Assembly (NCBI GenBank): GCA_944322885.1
Contig: CALUQH010000031.1
Span: forward strand, 1-64,000
Length of the DNA stretch: 64,000 nucleotides
Source of the DNA: Candidatus Gastranaerophilales bacterium
Lineage (GTDB): Bacteria > Cyanobacteriota > Vampirovibrionia > Gastranaerophilales > Gastranaerophilaceae
Reading direction: 5' to 3'
The notes beneath the pieces were generated by a model, which saw only the letters and a list, made by a program, of their open reading frames with translations, did not search any database and was not told where the DNA came from. Positions 26,309 through 35,175 of this stretch are shown here, piece after piece. The translations under genes and the position numbers were made by a program. Each line of letters starts with the position of its first letter. The stretch's first letter is position 1.

Positions 26309-26810
26309 TTACCATGGGTAATCATCTTTAATTTCCCAGCCGTCTCTCATAATTTTTGCTGAACAACAGTGACAATTGCCGGTTTTACTGCAATTGCTGT
26401 TTATGTCATTATTGTTTTTCGTCGGACAGTAATTTGTTACTTTATCATTATATATCATAAATATTTGAAATACGGAAGCCAGTAAGTTTGTACATATTTT
26501 TTTACATTTTCGGTATTAATAGTTTGTGTTGTGTCAACCCAATTTTTAGAATCTCCGTTGTCGCTTTTAGACATTTCATAGGCCTGAGATATAATTGAAT
26601 ATACCTTTTTTAATTGCGTAATTGTTTGTTTTTTCTGGTAATTTGCAATCAATGACGGCATAGTCATAGCGGCAACAACACCGATAATACCAAGAGTAAT
26701 TAAAACCTCTGCAAGAGTAAATGCTTTACGAAAACTGTAATTATGGCTGCAAATCTTTGCTATATCTGCATTTTCGGGGGGGGGGCAATTCTAAAAGCTT
26801 CTCTATTCAT
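26309..26810 (-). pseudogene. Type IV pilin-like gene, interrupted by a C10 tract and a frameshift
   Basis: An ATG at 26810 has AGGAGG 9 nt upstream. Eight codons later comes a run of ten C, after which the frame meets TAG at 26760. Eleven or eight C would join it to ...YSFRKAFTLAEVLITLG and the pilin body. Within the body the frame stops again after PYFKYL (26455), while the next frame continues MIYNDKVTNYCP and ends with IMRDGWEIKDDYPW, the C-terminus shared with the other pilin-like proteins. The DINGxKxPN middle region is missing. The locus is therefore doubly broken as given; the first break may be reversible. Confidence 0.75.
26776..26785 (-). repeat. C10 homopolymer in a pilin leader frame
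   Basis: Ten consecutive G on the plus strand, read as C10 on the coding strand, inside the codons EAFRIAPPP. In this AT-rich sequence such a run is exceptional. The same motif with the same length is found at 60592-60601. Confidence 0.85.
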
Positions 26811-26867
26811 GACTTTTATCCTCCTGACTTTTTTATTATTTACGATTTGTTCTTTTTTGTCAAGATT

Positions 26868-28517
26868 TTAAACTATTGCTCCGTGCGAAGCATCCTGAAC
26901 ATTTTGTGAATATTTATATAAGTAGCCGGATTTTACTTTAGGTTCAAACGGTTTTAAATTTTTCCTGCGTTCTTCCAGAATTTTTTCATCAACAAGCAGG
27001 CTGATTTTATGGTTAGGGATATCAATTTTTATCCTGTCCCCGTCTTCAATTAAAGCTATTGTACCGCCGTTTGCAGCCTCGGGGCAGATATGTCCAACAC
27101 AAATTCCGCGTGTAGCACCGGAAAAACGGCCGTCTGTAATAAGTGCGCATTTTGTTCCAAGCCCCTTCCCTACCAGAAGCGATGTCGGAGCAAGCATTTC
27201 CCGCATTCCGGGGCCGCCTTTGGGTCCTTCATAGCGAATTACAATTACATCACCTTCTCTAATTTTGTCATTTTCAAGAGCAGACATTGCTTCTTCTTCG
27301 CTGTCGAAAGTTTTTGCATTTCCCTCAAATGTGTAGCATTCCGGAGCGACACCTGAAGTTTTTATAACGCATCCGTCTTTTGCAAGATTCCCGTATAGAA
27401 TACTTAAACCGGGCTGAGTATATGTGGAATGGTCATATTCCGGTATGATATTTGTATCTGCCCAGGCTTGTTCGGCAATTTCGTCTATCTTTAGCCCGCA
27501 TACGGTTGTAGTATCAGTAAGAAACTTTTTCAATGATTTTAGAACAGCAGGAACTCCTCCAGCATTATGAAAATCTGCCATTGTCAAAGTTGACGACGGG
27601 TTAATCTTCACTATTTGATGAATATATTCACTTATTTGTTCAAAATCCTTTAGGGTTATATCTATATTACCTGCATTTGCTATTGCAAGAAGGTGTAAAA
27701 ATGTATTAGTTGAACCGCCCAGCGCTAAATCAACTGTTATTGCATTTCTTAAGCTGTCTCTTGTGATGATATCAGAAGGTTTTATATCTTTATTTGCCAG
27801 TTCAACTATCTGCATACCGCTTTCAAATGCTATTCTGCGTTTTTTTGATGAAACGGCAGAAGCGGAAGAACAATAAGGCAGGCTCATTCCCATAACCTCA
27901 GCAAGGCATGCCATTGTGTTTGCCGTGTACATTCCCTGACAGGAACCTGCTGAAGGGCATGATTCTTCTTCAAATTCGAGAAGTTCTTCTTCAGTAATTT
28001 CTCCTTTTCTGAAACGCCCTACAGCTTCAAAAGATCCGGTTACCATGGTTAATTTGTGCTGTCCGCGGCATTCTCCGTCAAGCATAGGCCCTGCAGTGAC
28101 AAGTATAGCAGGAATATTAAGTCTTAATGCTCCGATAAGCATTCCCGGTGTAATTTTATCGCAGTTTGAAAGAAGTACAATTCCGTCAAGCTGGTGAGCT
28201 GCGGCAACGCTTTCAATGCAATCCGCAATCAAATCTCTTGAAGGGAGAGAATATCTCATACCGCTGTGTCCCATTGCAATTCCGTCGCAAATAGCAGGAA
28301 CCCCAAAAACAAATGCCTGACCGCCTGCAGAATGTATCCCCTTTTCTATTTGCCGTTCTAAATCACGCATTCCGATATGCCCCGGAACCAAATCAGAAAA
28401 TGAACTTGCAATTCCGATAAACGGAGCTTTCATATTTTTTTTACTAACGCCTGTAGCCATCAAAAGACCGCGGTGCGGAGTTCTTGCTATCCCTTTTTTT
28501 ATATTATCACTTTTCAT
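26868..28517 (-). CDS. ilvD: Dihydroxy-acid dehydratase
   Basis: IlvD dehydrates 2,3-dihydroxy acids to the keto acids of valine and isoleucine, using an iron-sulfur cluster. 549 residues, full length. Motifs: [13 protein letters not shown] near 38, [20 protein letters not shown], the cluster segment [12 protein letters not shown] near 118, [15 protein letters not shown] near 188, and [19 protein letters not shown] near the C-terminus. It starts 4 nt inside the end of the deacetylase gene, so the two are translationally coupled. Confidence 0.97.
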   Translation of the reverse strand: MKSDNIKKGIARTPHRGLLMATGVSKKNMKAPFIGIASSFSDLVPGHIGMRDLERQIEKGIHSAGGQAFVFGVPAICDGIAMGHSGMRYSLPSRDLIADCIESVAAAHQLDGIVLLSNCDKITPGMLIGALRLNIPAILVTAGPMLDGECRGQHKLTMVTGSFEAVGRFRKGEITEEELLEFEEESCPSAGSCQGMYTANTMACLAEVMGMSLPYCSSASAVSSKKRRIAFESGMQIVELANKDIKPSDIITRDSLRNAITVDLALGGSTNTFLHLLAIANAGNIDITLKDFEQISEYIHQIVKINPSSTLTMADFHNAGGVPAVLKSLKKFLTDTTTVCGLKIDEIAEQAWADTNIIPEYDHSTYTQPGLSILYGNLAKDGCVIKTSGVAPECYTFEGNAKTFDSEEEAMSALENDKIREGDVIVIRYEGPKGGPGMREMLAPTSLLVGKGLGTKCALITDGRFSGATRGICVGHICPEAANGGTIALIEDGDRIKIDIPNHKISLLVDEKILEERRKNLKPFEPKVKSGYLYKYSQNVQDASHGAIV

Positions 28518-29419
28518 TTATTTCTTACCCTTATTATATTCCATTCTTTATCCCACTCAATATAACCGTTCAAGTCAATATTATGATACTTATACGGATT
28601 ATTAATGTATTCGGGATTGAACATGTTTAAGTTTGCCAGACGTTTTATGATATCAGGAAGCATTGTTGTACTGCCGGCTATTGTGCCATCCTTTGAGGTC
28701 GCTTTTATTCCGTCATAATACACTTTTTCATCGGCAAATACAGTTTCTTTTAAATTACTTTTAGTTATTGGCAGGCTGTCGCTTATCAAAATAATTTTAT
28801 CTGAAGGCTTTGTTTTAAAAACAAGTTTTAATGCTTCATCTGAAACATGAATACCGTCTGCAATTATTTCTGCATAAATATCGTCACTAATTAGTGAAGA
28901 AAGTGCCGTAGATTCTCCTCTATGCGTAATTCCCGACATTGCATTAAAAAGGTGGGTGCATCCCGTGCATTTGCTTAAATTCCCGCCAATGCAGTGTCCA
29001 GCCTGAATTTTAATGTTTTTATCCGATAAGTAATCCAATAGTCCTTCATCAAGTTCCGGTGCAAGAGTTATAATTTTTATAAAATCATCTTCAATAAGTT
29101 TATAATTTTCAGGTGTTAATTTAAGAAAATGTTCAGGATTATGAATCCCCTTTTTTTGCGGATTAATGAATATGCCTTCCAGATGGATTCCTAAAATTCT
29201 AGCCATATCATCTGACTGCTTTAAAGCAGCTTCTTTTATAACGGATATTGCTTTTTTTGTGTTTTCAACCGAGTCTGTAACAATGGTCGGGAATATTCCC
29301 CCTATGCCGTATTTTAGGATTTCTTTTGATAAATAAAGCACATCATCAACTGAAGCTTTGTTAAAATCAATTCCGAAACATCCGTGAAAATGTTGTTCAA
29401 TTAAAAGCTTTGTTCTCAA
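28514..29419 (-). CDS. NagA-like amidohydrolase (N-acetylglucosamine-6-phosphate deacetylase), N-terminally short
   Basis: 301 residues. Metal and substrate residues of NagA are present: HFHG (His10, His12), [13 protein letters not shown] (Glu81), GHC (His142), THLFNAMS (155-162), ADGIHVS (His191) and the catalytic Asp in LISDSLP (Asp214). The usual ~50-residue N-terminal beta-sandwich before HxHG is missing: the frame has a stop just upstream of the TTG start, which has AGGAGGG 3 nt before it. The activity is probably deacetylation of an amino-sugar phosphate, linking to peptidoglycan or host-glycan use. It is coupled to ilvD. Confidence 0.8.
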   Translation of the reverse strand: MRTKLLIEQHFHGCFGIDFNKASVDDVLYLSKEILKYGIGGIFPTIVTDSVENTKKAISVIKEAALKQSDDMARILGIHLEGIFINPQKKGIHNPEHFLKLTPENYKLIEDDFIKIITLAPELDEGLLDYLSDKNIKIQAGHCIGGNLSKCTGCTHLFNAMSGITHRGESTALSSLISDDIYAEIIADGIHVSDEALKLVFKTKPSDKIILISDSLPITKSNLKETVFADEKVYYDGIKATSKDGTIAGSTTMLPDIIKRLANLNMFNPEYINNPYKYHNIDLNGYIEWDKEWNIIRVRNK

Positions 29420-29476
29420 TATCCCTCCTGAAAATCAAATAAATTTCCTCCCTCCCTCAAGGGGGAGGCATTTATT

Positions 29477-30952
29477 TTATATAACGCTTACTTCAAAGAC
29501 TTTACGGGCTTCTTCCCTATCATCAAAGTGAATTGTTCTGTCTTTTAATATCTGATAATCTTCATGGCCTTTTCCTGCAATTACAACAACGTCATTGTTA
29601 TTTGCAATTGTTTTTAAAAGGGCAATAGCGCTTCCTCTGTCGGGTTCAACAATAACGTTTTCGGTATCAACCGATTTAAGACCTGCGATAATATCAGTTA
29701 TAATAACCTGAGGATCTTCTGATCTCGGGTTGTCGCTCGTAATAACAATTTTATCCGCAAGTTTCTGGGCTATGGCCCCCATTTTGGGACGTTTAGTGGC
29801 ATCTCTGTCACCGCCGCATCCAAAAAGACAGATAAGTTTACCATCCTCGGGGGTAATTTCTCTTGCGGATTTTAATACATTTTCCAATCCGTCCGGTGTG
29901 TGTGCGTAATCAACAATTACAAGCGGTTTTTTTACAACAACTTCAAATCTCCCTGCAACTCCTTTTACGTTTTGTAGTGCTTTTAGAGCGATTTCAATGT
30001 CAATACCCATTGCAAGCGCTGCCGTAACTGCTGCAAGCACATTATAAACACTGAACATTCCGTTCATGTGGAGATTAACTTTATATTCTTTTGCATTTGC
30101 AACAAGAGTAAACTCCGCACCGTTTAAAGAAAAGTTAATATTATGAGCCATAACATCGCTCTGTTGTCTTACACCGTAAGTGTAAATTTTAACACCTTCA
30201 GGTACAACGCTTATAAATCTGTCGCCATACTCGTCATCTGCATTAATTACTGCGAAATTCCCTTCTTTCAACCTTTCAAAAAGCAGTGCCTTTGCCTTGA
30301 AGTAGTTATCCATTGTTATATGGTAATCAAGATGATCCTGCGTCAAGTTTGTCAGAACAGCACCGTTAAATCTGCACCCGCCGACTCTGTTTTGATCAAG
30401 AGCGTGTGAACTGACTTCCATTACAACATTGTCAATTTTTTCGACATCTTTTATCATTCTTAATGTAGCCTGAAGTTCCGGAGCCTGCGGGGTTGTATGT
30501 TTTGCATCACGATATTCACCATTTGATGAAAGTTTATACCCGAGAGTCCCTATAAGCGCACATTTTTGGCCGTTTTCTTCAAAGATTTTTTGAATTAAAT
30601 GAGTTACGGTTGTTTTTCCGTTTGTTCCCGTAATTCCTATGAGATTTATTCCTTTTGAAGGACTGGAATAAAATCTGTCCGCAATATCAGCTATTTTATG
30701 CCTTGTGGAAGATACAACGACCTGCGGAATTTTTGTCCCTTCAACTTTCCTTTCGACAAGAAGCGCTGCAGCACCGTTTTCTATTGCACTTTGAGCAAAT
30801 TCATGTCCGTCGGTATGTTCTCCGACAAGACATACAAAGATATCTCCCTTTTTTGTGGTTTTAGAATTATAAGAAATTCCCGTTATATTAACATTTTTAA
30901 AATTTATTAAATCTTTGTAATCCAAATACTCAATTAATTCATCTAACTTCAT
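29477..30952 (-). CDS. murE: UDP-N-acetylmuramoyl-L-alanyl-D-glutamate--2,6-diaminopimelate ligase
   Basis: MurE adds the third residue to the peptidoglycan stem in the cytosol using ATP. The 491-residue protein has the ATP motif GITGTNGKTTVTHL near 105-118, TTPQAPELQ, EVSSHAL and, near 405, the DNPRSEDP motif that marks the meso-DAP-adding (not Lys-adding) enzymes. AGGAG lies 7 nt before the ATG. It follows the PBP gene by 23 nt, as in dcw clusters. Confidence 0.97.
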   Translation of the reverse strand: MKLDELIEYLDYKDLINFKNVNITGISYNSKTTKKGDIFVCLVGEHTDGHEFAQSAIENGAAALLVERKVEGTKIPQVVVSSTRHKIADIADRFYSSPSKGINLIGITGTNGKTTVTHLIQKIFEENGQKCALIGTLGYKLSSNGEYRDAKHTTPQAPELQATLRMIKDVEKIDNVVMEVSSHALDQNRVGGCRFNGAVLTNLTQDHLDYHITMDNYFKAKALLFERLKEGNFAVINADDEYGDRFISVVPEGVKIYTYGVRQQSDVMAHNINFSLNGAEFTLVANAKEYKVNLHMNGMFSVYNVLAAVTAALAMGIDIEIALKALQNVKGVAGRFEVVVKKPLVIVDYAHTPDGLENVLKSAREITPEDGKLICLFGCGGDRDATKRPKMGAIAQKLADKIVITSDNPRSEDPQVIITDIIAGLKSVDTENVIVEPDRGSAIALLKTIANNNDVVVIAGKGHEDYQILKDRTIHFDDREEARKVFEVSVI

Positions 30953-30975
30953 TTTTTATCTCCTGTGAAACTAAT

Positions 30976-32724
30976 TTAATTCTTTTTTTGTTTTTCCGGT
31001 GCTTTATCAGGTTTTAAGTTCAAAATTCTGGCGACTTGCGTTGCAACTTCATGGAAAACCGGGCCTGCAACAGTATTCCCCCAGATTGCACCGACTTTTG
31101 CGCTGTCTACCATAACATATATGAGCACCTGAGGATCAGAGGCGGGGAAATAACCTATAGTTGATGTATACATATAAGGTGTATAACCTGCTCCGCCTTC
31201 TTTTGGTTTTCTTGAAGTCCCTGTTTTAGCCGCAAGATTGTATTTATCCATTTTTATTACCGAACGGCCGTTATTAACGGCGGCTGCGAGCAATCTGGTT
31301 ATTGCCTGAGCTGTTTCCGGCTTTACGACCTGAATATGGTGTATTTTATTGTCGTATTCTTCCTGATTATATTTAATAACATGAGGGGTAATGCGGACAC
31401 CGTTGTTTGCCAGAGCCTGAACTGCAGAAATCATCTGGATTGCGGTAACTGATGTTCCGTACCCGTAAGACATTGTGGCCTGAATTCCCTGATCCCAATG
31501 CGTCCAATACGGAAGCAGGCCTACTGATTCGCCCGGCAGGTCAATACCTGTTTTTTCTCCAAAGCCAAAACGTTTTAAAACAGTATAAAATTCTGAAGGA
31601 CTCATTGTTTTAGCGATATTTATTGAGCCTATATTGCTTGAATGTTCAAACAGGTATTCAAGCGATATTTCTCCCGGATAAGGACGAATATCATAGTCAT
31701 AGTTCTTTATTTCCCATTTACCTATAGTGGTTTTACCGGTATCAAGAACCTTTGAATGCTCGTTAATTTTTCCAAGATCCATAGCACTTGCTACAGTAAC
31801 CGTTTTAAATGTTGAACCGGGCGGAAATACATCTGTTAAAGTCCAGTTCTTCAGCTGTTGTGGTGTTGCTTTTTTATAATTGTTAGGGTCAAATGCAGGA
31901 TAGACGGCATAAGCTAGAATTTCTCCGTTCTTAGGATTCATAACAATAACAGTCCCGCGCTCTGCTTCTTTTTCCTTTACCATTTTTTCAATTTCTTTTT
32001 CGCAAACGTGCTGAATGGCTGCGTCAATAGTTAAAGTTACATTTTCCCCTTTAGGATTTGTTGTTGTTGCAACGGGGTCGGTTGTAAAATCATAAATAAT
32101 TTTCCCGTCGCGTGTTTTCTGGTACTTTACCGTATTTATTACATGTTCAAGTCTGTCTTTTGCCGTGTATTCAACTCCGTTTGCAATGTCGGCATCAAAG
32201 TTGTAATACCCGAGAACATGAGCCGCTAAAGTCCCTTGCGGGTATTCTCTTGTATTTTTTTTGCCTAAGCTTATTTCTCTTAAATGCAATTTAGAAATTT
32301 CTTTTGCGGCGTTTCTATCTATATCTTTTTTCAAAGTTATAACCGGCCCCGGTTTCTTGAGCTTTTGTAATAACGTATCTTTTGGCATTTTTAAAATAGG
32401 AGCAAGCATTTTTGCAAGTTCTTCCGGCGAATGGTCGTAGTCGGCCGGATGTGCATAGACATCTGAGTAAACTTTGTCTGTCGCAAGTTTAATCCCGTTT
32501 CTGTCAAAAATATCACCGCGCATTGAAAAAATTCTTCCGACACGTTGGCTTCTTGCCCTTGCTCTATACTTTCCGACGTCAATTACCTGTATAAAGAACA
32601 GGTAAATAACCAGAAGCACCATAAAACATATAAAAAATATGTGCAAAAATCCTACTACCTGATCGAATGTTTTATTGCGTTTTTCTATTTCATTTTCCGG
32701 CTCATTGCGCAATCTTCTTCTCAA
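30976..32724 (-). CDS. Class B penicillin-binding protein (FtsI/PBP2-type transpeptidase)
   Basis: 582 residues: one N-terminal transmembrane helix (~22-48), a pedestal with MRGDIFDRNGIKLA near 68, and a transpeptidase domain with the active-site SxxK in PPGSTFK (Ser304), SSN (362-364) and KTGTS near 490. It crosslinks septal or side-wall peptidoglycan in the periplasm. Adjacency to murE favours FtsI. The start is TTG with GAGAGG about 9 nt upstream. No ftsL, mraZ or rsmH precedes it; instead a divergent amidase gene does. Confidence 0.92.
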   Translation of the reverse strand: MRRRLRNEPENEIEKRNKTFDQVVGFLHIFFICFMVLLVIYLFFIQVIDVGKYRARARSQRVGRIFSMRGDIFDRNGIKLATDKVYSDVYAHPADYDHSPEELAKMLAPILKMPKDTLLQKLKKPGPVITLKKDIDRNAAKEISKLHLREISLGKKNTREYPQGTLAAHVLGYYNFDADIANGVEYTAKDRLEHVINTVKYQKTRDGKIIYDFTTDPVATTTNPKGENVTLTIDAAIQHVCEKEIEKMVKEKEAERGTVIVMNPKNGEILAYAVYPAFDPNNYKKATPQQLKNWTLTDVFPPGSTFKTVTVASAMDLGKINEHSKVLDTGKTTIGKWEIKNYDYDIRPYPGEISLEYLFEHSSNIGSINIAKTMSPSEFYTVLKRFGFGEKTGIDLPGESVGLLPYWTHWDQGIQATMSYGYGTSVTAIQMISAVQALANNGVRITPHVIKYNQEEYDNKIHHIQVVKPETAQAITRLLAAAVNNGRSVIKMDKYNLAAKTGTSRKPKEGGAGYTPYMYTSTIGYFPASDPQVLIYVMVDSAKVGAIWGNTVAGPVFHEVATQVARILNLKPDKAPEKQKKN

Positions 32725-32813
32725 AACATATCCCTCTCTTAAATTATTTTATCATAATCAATTATAAAAGAAGTAAATATTAAATAATTTTAACTTTGTA
32801 GTATAATTAGGTT

Positions 32814-34175
32814 ATGAAAAAAATAATTTTGTTAACGGGGTTGTTGTTATTTGGCTGTCAGGCTTTTGCGTTTAATATAGTATATCCTTCAAAAAACGAT
32901 GTAATAATAAATGCAAAATCAACATTTTTTGTAGGTTCTTCCGATAAACCACTTAAAATTAACGGACAGGATGTCCCTTTGCATCCGACGGGAGCTTTTG
33001 CTTATGTTGTAAATTTGAACACAGGGGCAAATACTTTTATTATTCAGTCGGGGGATGAACGGCAGGTATTTGTTATAACCCGTCCTCAAATAAAGCAAAA
33101 TGCATCAAAAACATCAGTGTTCACACCTTATAATGAGAAAAAATCTTTTTATGTTACAACAGAAGATGCGCCGCTTCGTTCAACTCCGGTTGACGGGGGG
33201 ATTAACAGAATAGCTCATTTACAGCGTAATGTTGAACTTCTCTCGGACGGTGAGCAGAGCGGTTTTTACAGAATTGTTCTGGGCAAGAATAACTTTGGTT
33301 GGATTTCAAAGTCTAATGTAAAGGCTTTTGATAATTTTTCCGTTACTCCTGCTGAATTGTTCGGTTATGAATACATTGACAGCAAGGATTTTTATACCTT
33401 TATATTTCATTTAGACAAAAAAGTTCCGTTTGAAATGGTTGAAGGCGAAAATTTTCTTATGAAATTTTATAACGTAAAAAATCAGCCCGACGAAACTTAT
33501 GTTATGAAAGTCCCTGTTAATGATGTTTTAAGCGGTCGGAAACTATTGGGTTACAGCGGAGAATATCAAAATAATGATTTTATTTTGAAGATAAGAAAAC
33601 CTATTATAACTCACTCCTGGCGTCCGCTTCATAATATAAGAATAGCAATTGATGCTGGACACGGCGGCTATGAAAACGGAGCAACAGGATGTCTCGGCGA
33701 CAAGGAAAAGGATATAAACTTATCAATTGCCAAATATCTTGAAGCTGAATTAAAAAAACGCGGTGCAAAGGTCATAATGACGAGAAACGCTGATAATTAT
33801 GTCGGTTTGAAAGACAGGGTTGAAATTGCAAACTACGGGAATGCGGTTGTGTTTATAAGTATTCACGGGAACGCACTCCCCGATGGTTTAGATCCGAATA
33901 AAAACCGCGGCACAAGTATTTATTATTACTATAATCAGGCAAAACCTCTTGCAGACCTAATTATGGATACTGTTGTTTCTGAAATCGGTGTTCCTAATGA
34001 TAAAGTAAGACAGGGAAGTCTGGCGGTTGTCAGAAATACAAATGCCTTGAGTCTTTTAATTGAAGTTTCATATCTTATAAATCCCGAGGATAACGCAAAT
34101 TTGATTAACCCTGACTTTCAACAACAGTATGCAAAAGCCATTGCAGACAGTTTGGAAAAATATTTCGGAAGATAG
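32814..34175 (+). CDS. N-acetylmuramoyl-L-alanine amidase (Amidase_3) with SH3-like domain
   Basis: 453 residues: an exported N-terminus (MKKIILLTGLLLFGCQAFA; the LFGC could also be a lipobox), a beta domain (~21-95), an SH3b-like region (~113-172), a further beta domain, and the zinc amidase from ~275: RIAIDAGHGGYENGA (His283), EKDINLSIAK (Glu298), VFISIHGNAL and SLLIEVSYLINPEDN. It cleaves the amide between MurNAc and the peptide, for daughter-cell separation. TATAAT (32802-32807) ends exactly 6 nt before the ATG, suggesting a leaderless mRNA. It is divergent from the PBP gene. Confidence 0.93.
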   Translation: MKKIILLTGLLLFGCQAFAFNIVYPSKNDVIINAKSTFFVGSSDKPLKINGQDVPLHPTGAFAYVVNLNTGANTFIIQSGDERQVFVITRPQIKQNASKTSVFTPYNEKKSFYVTTEDAPLRSTPVDGGINRIAHLQRNVELLSDGEQSGFYRIVLGKNNFGWISKSNVKAFDNFSVTPAELFGYEYIDSKDFYTFIFHLDKKVPFEMVEGENFLMKFYNVKNQPDETYVMKVPVNDVLSGRKLLGYSGEYQNNDFILKIRKPIITHSWRPLHNIRIAIDAGHGGYENGATGCLGDKEKDINLSIAKYLEAELKKRGAKVIMTRNADNYVGLKDRVEIANYGNAVVFISIHGNALPDGLDPNKNRGTSIYYYYNQAKPLADLIMDTVVSEIGVPNDKVRQGSLAVVRNTNALSLLIEVSYLINPEDNANLINPDFQQQYAKAIADSLEKYFGR

Positions 34176-34442
34176 TTAAATGTCCAAAAGGGAAAATCCT
34201 GTTGGCAAATACACCTCTGTCAGTTCATATAAATAAGATGTTTTTACACCTATAGCTTCTGCAACTTGGGCTATTGTAGTAACATTAAAATCTTTTTTAG
34301 CATTAACAAGTGTGCTGAGTGTTGATGTTGAAATCCCGTATTCAATTGCAATACGGGAAGGTTTTCTATTCCCGATACAGTGTTTTGCGGCTTTAGATAG
34401 AGCCTTTAAGTAAATCTGTTTTTTCATTTCTTTAGTTAGCAT
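34176..34442 (-). CDS. Small HTH (XRE-like) transcriptional regulator
   Basis: 88 residues. The helix-turn-helix runs over IAIEYGISTSTLSTLVNAKKDF followed by VTTIAQVAEAIGVKTSYLYEL, the Cro/CI pattern. The target is unknown. No Shine-Dalgarno; TACAAT ends exactly 6 nt before the ATG. It is divergent from the unknown gene at 34672 across 229 bp that contain a short tandem repeat, and abuts the amidase stop. Confidence 0.75.
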   Translation of the reverse strand: MLTKEMKKQIYLKALSKAAKHCIGNRKPSRIAIEYGISTSTLSTLVNAKKDFNVTTIAQVAEAIGVKTSYLYELTEVYLPTGFSLLDI

Positions 34443-34565
34443 TTTAATATTGTAAAAATAACGTTATAATTTTTCTTTCGTGAACGCGAAATATTAAAAT
34501 TGTTTTATGTAACAAAATGTAAATTTGAATTTTAAAATGGCTAAAACCCTGATATAATCCCTCAT

Positions 34566-34585
34566 AGGATAGGATAGGATAGGAT
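34566..34585 (+). repeat. Short tandem repeat (AGGAT)x4
   Basis: Four perfect AGGAT copies in a row, 86 bp upstream of the gene at 34672. The unit resembles a Shine-Dalgarno core but is far from any start. Copy number may vary between strains. Confidence 0.7.
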
Positions 34586-34671
34586 GTATTGCACCCGTAG
34601 CAATTTTTTTAGCCTGTAAAACTTTATAAAACTGTGTAGGTTAAAACAAAAAAAGAAAGCAGGTAGAAATT

Positions 34672-35091
34672 ATGTCAATGGATACAAGATTATTTAATCG
34701 TGGTGGTCGAACTTATTTATTTACAAAAGAAACAAATACAATTCATGGTGACCCTAAGTCTTATAAGGCAACTTTACGTGAAATTAAATATGACGGCTCA
34801 GTTTCAGAACCGTTTATAACAAAAGAGAGAGGTAGTTCTACTATTACAAGAAAGAATTCTCATTATAGAGATGTTTCTTCTAGTATTAATCCTTGGTCTT
34901 TTGAAATTACTGATGGTGATAAATTAACACTTTCCGGTCGCTTACAAGGAGGAAAAGTTGAAGCCGTAGACGAATTAAAAATTCCTGTTGATAGGAATGG
35001 GAGAATATCCGGTGATTCTTTAGAAAACCTTTCACCTATTGCAAAAAGATGGCTGAGAAAAGTTGGTGAATTTTTAGCAAAAGTTAAATAG
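34672..35091 (+). CDS. Protein of unknown function
   Basis: 139 residues, not recognised. It is charged and beta-rich (RTYLFTKETNTIHGDPKSYK; KLTLSGRLQGGKVEAVDEL) without signal or membrane segments. A second ATG two codons in is possible. A purine-rich GCAGGTAGAAA precedes the start. It ends before a strong bidirectional terminator. It is divergent from the small HTH gene, which may regulate it. Confidence 0.6.
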   Translation: MSMDTRLFNRGGRTYLFTKETNTIHGDPKSYKATLREIKYDGSVSEPFITKERGSSTITRKNSHYRDVSSSINPWSFEITDGDKLTLSGRLQGGKVEAVDELKIPVDRNGRISGDSLENLSPIAKRWLRKVGEFLAKVK

Positions 35092-35140
35092 GTAATTTTT
35101 AAGGATATGACACTGGAACAAGTTCAATGTGGCAGTAAAT

Positions 35141-35168
35141 ACCAGGTCGGGCAGAAGCCCGACCTGGT
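35141..35168. terminator. Bidirectional terminator
   Basis: A perfect 12-bp stem ACCAGGTCGGGC / GCCCGACCTGGT with an AGAA loop between the convergent unknown gene and pepA. It is unusually GC-rich for the region; short T/A runs lie on either side. Confidence 0.8.
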
Positions 35169-35175
35169 TAAATTA

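Noticed and set aside
26721..26909. Plus-strand frame reading Gly codons through the G10 tract
   Set aside because: It lies antisense to the pilin leader, lacks a ribosome site and runs into the end of ilvD.
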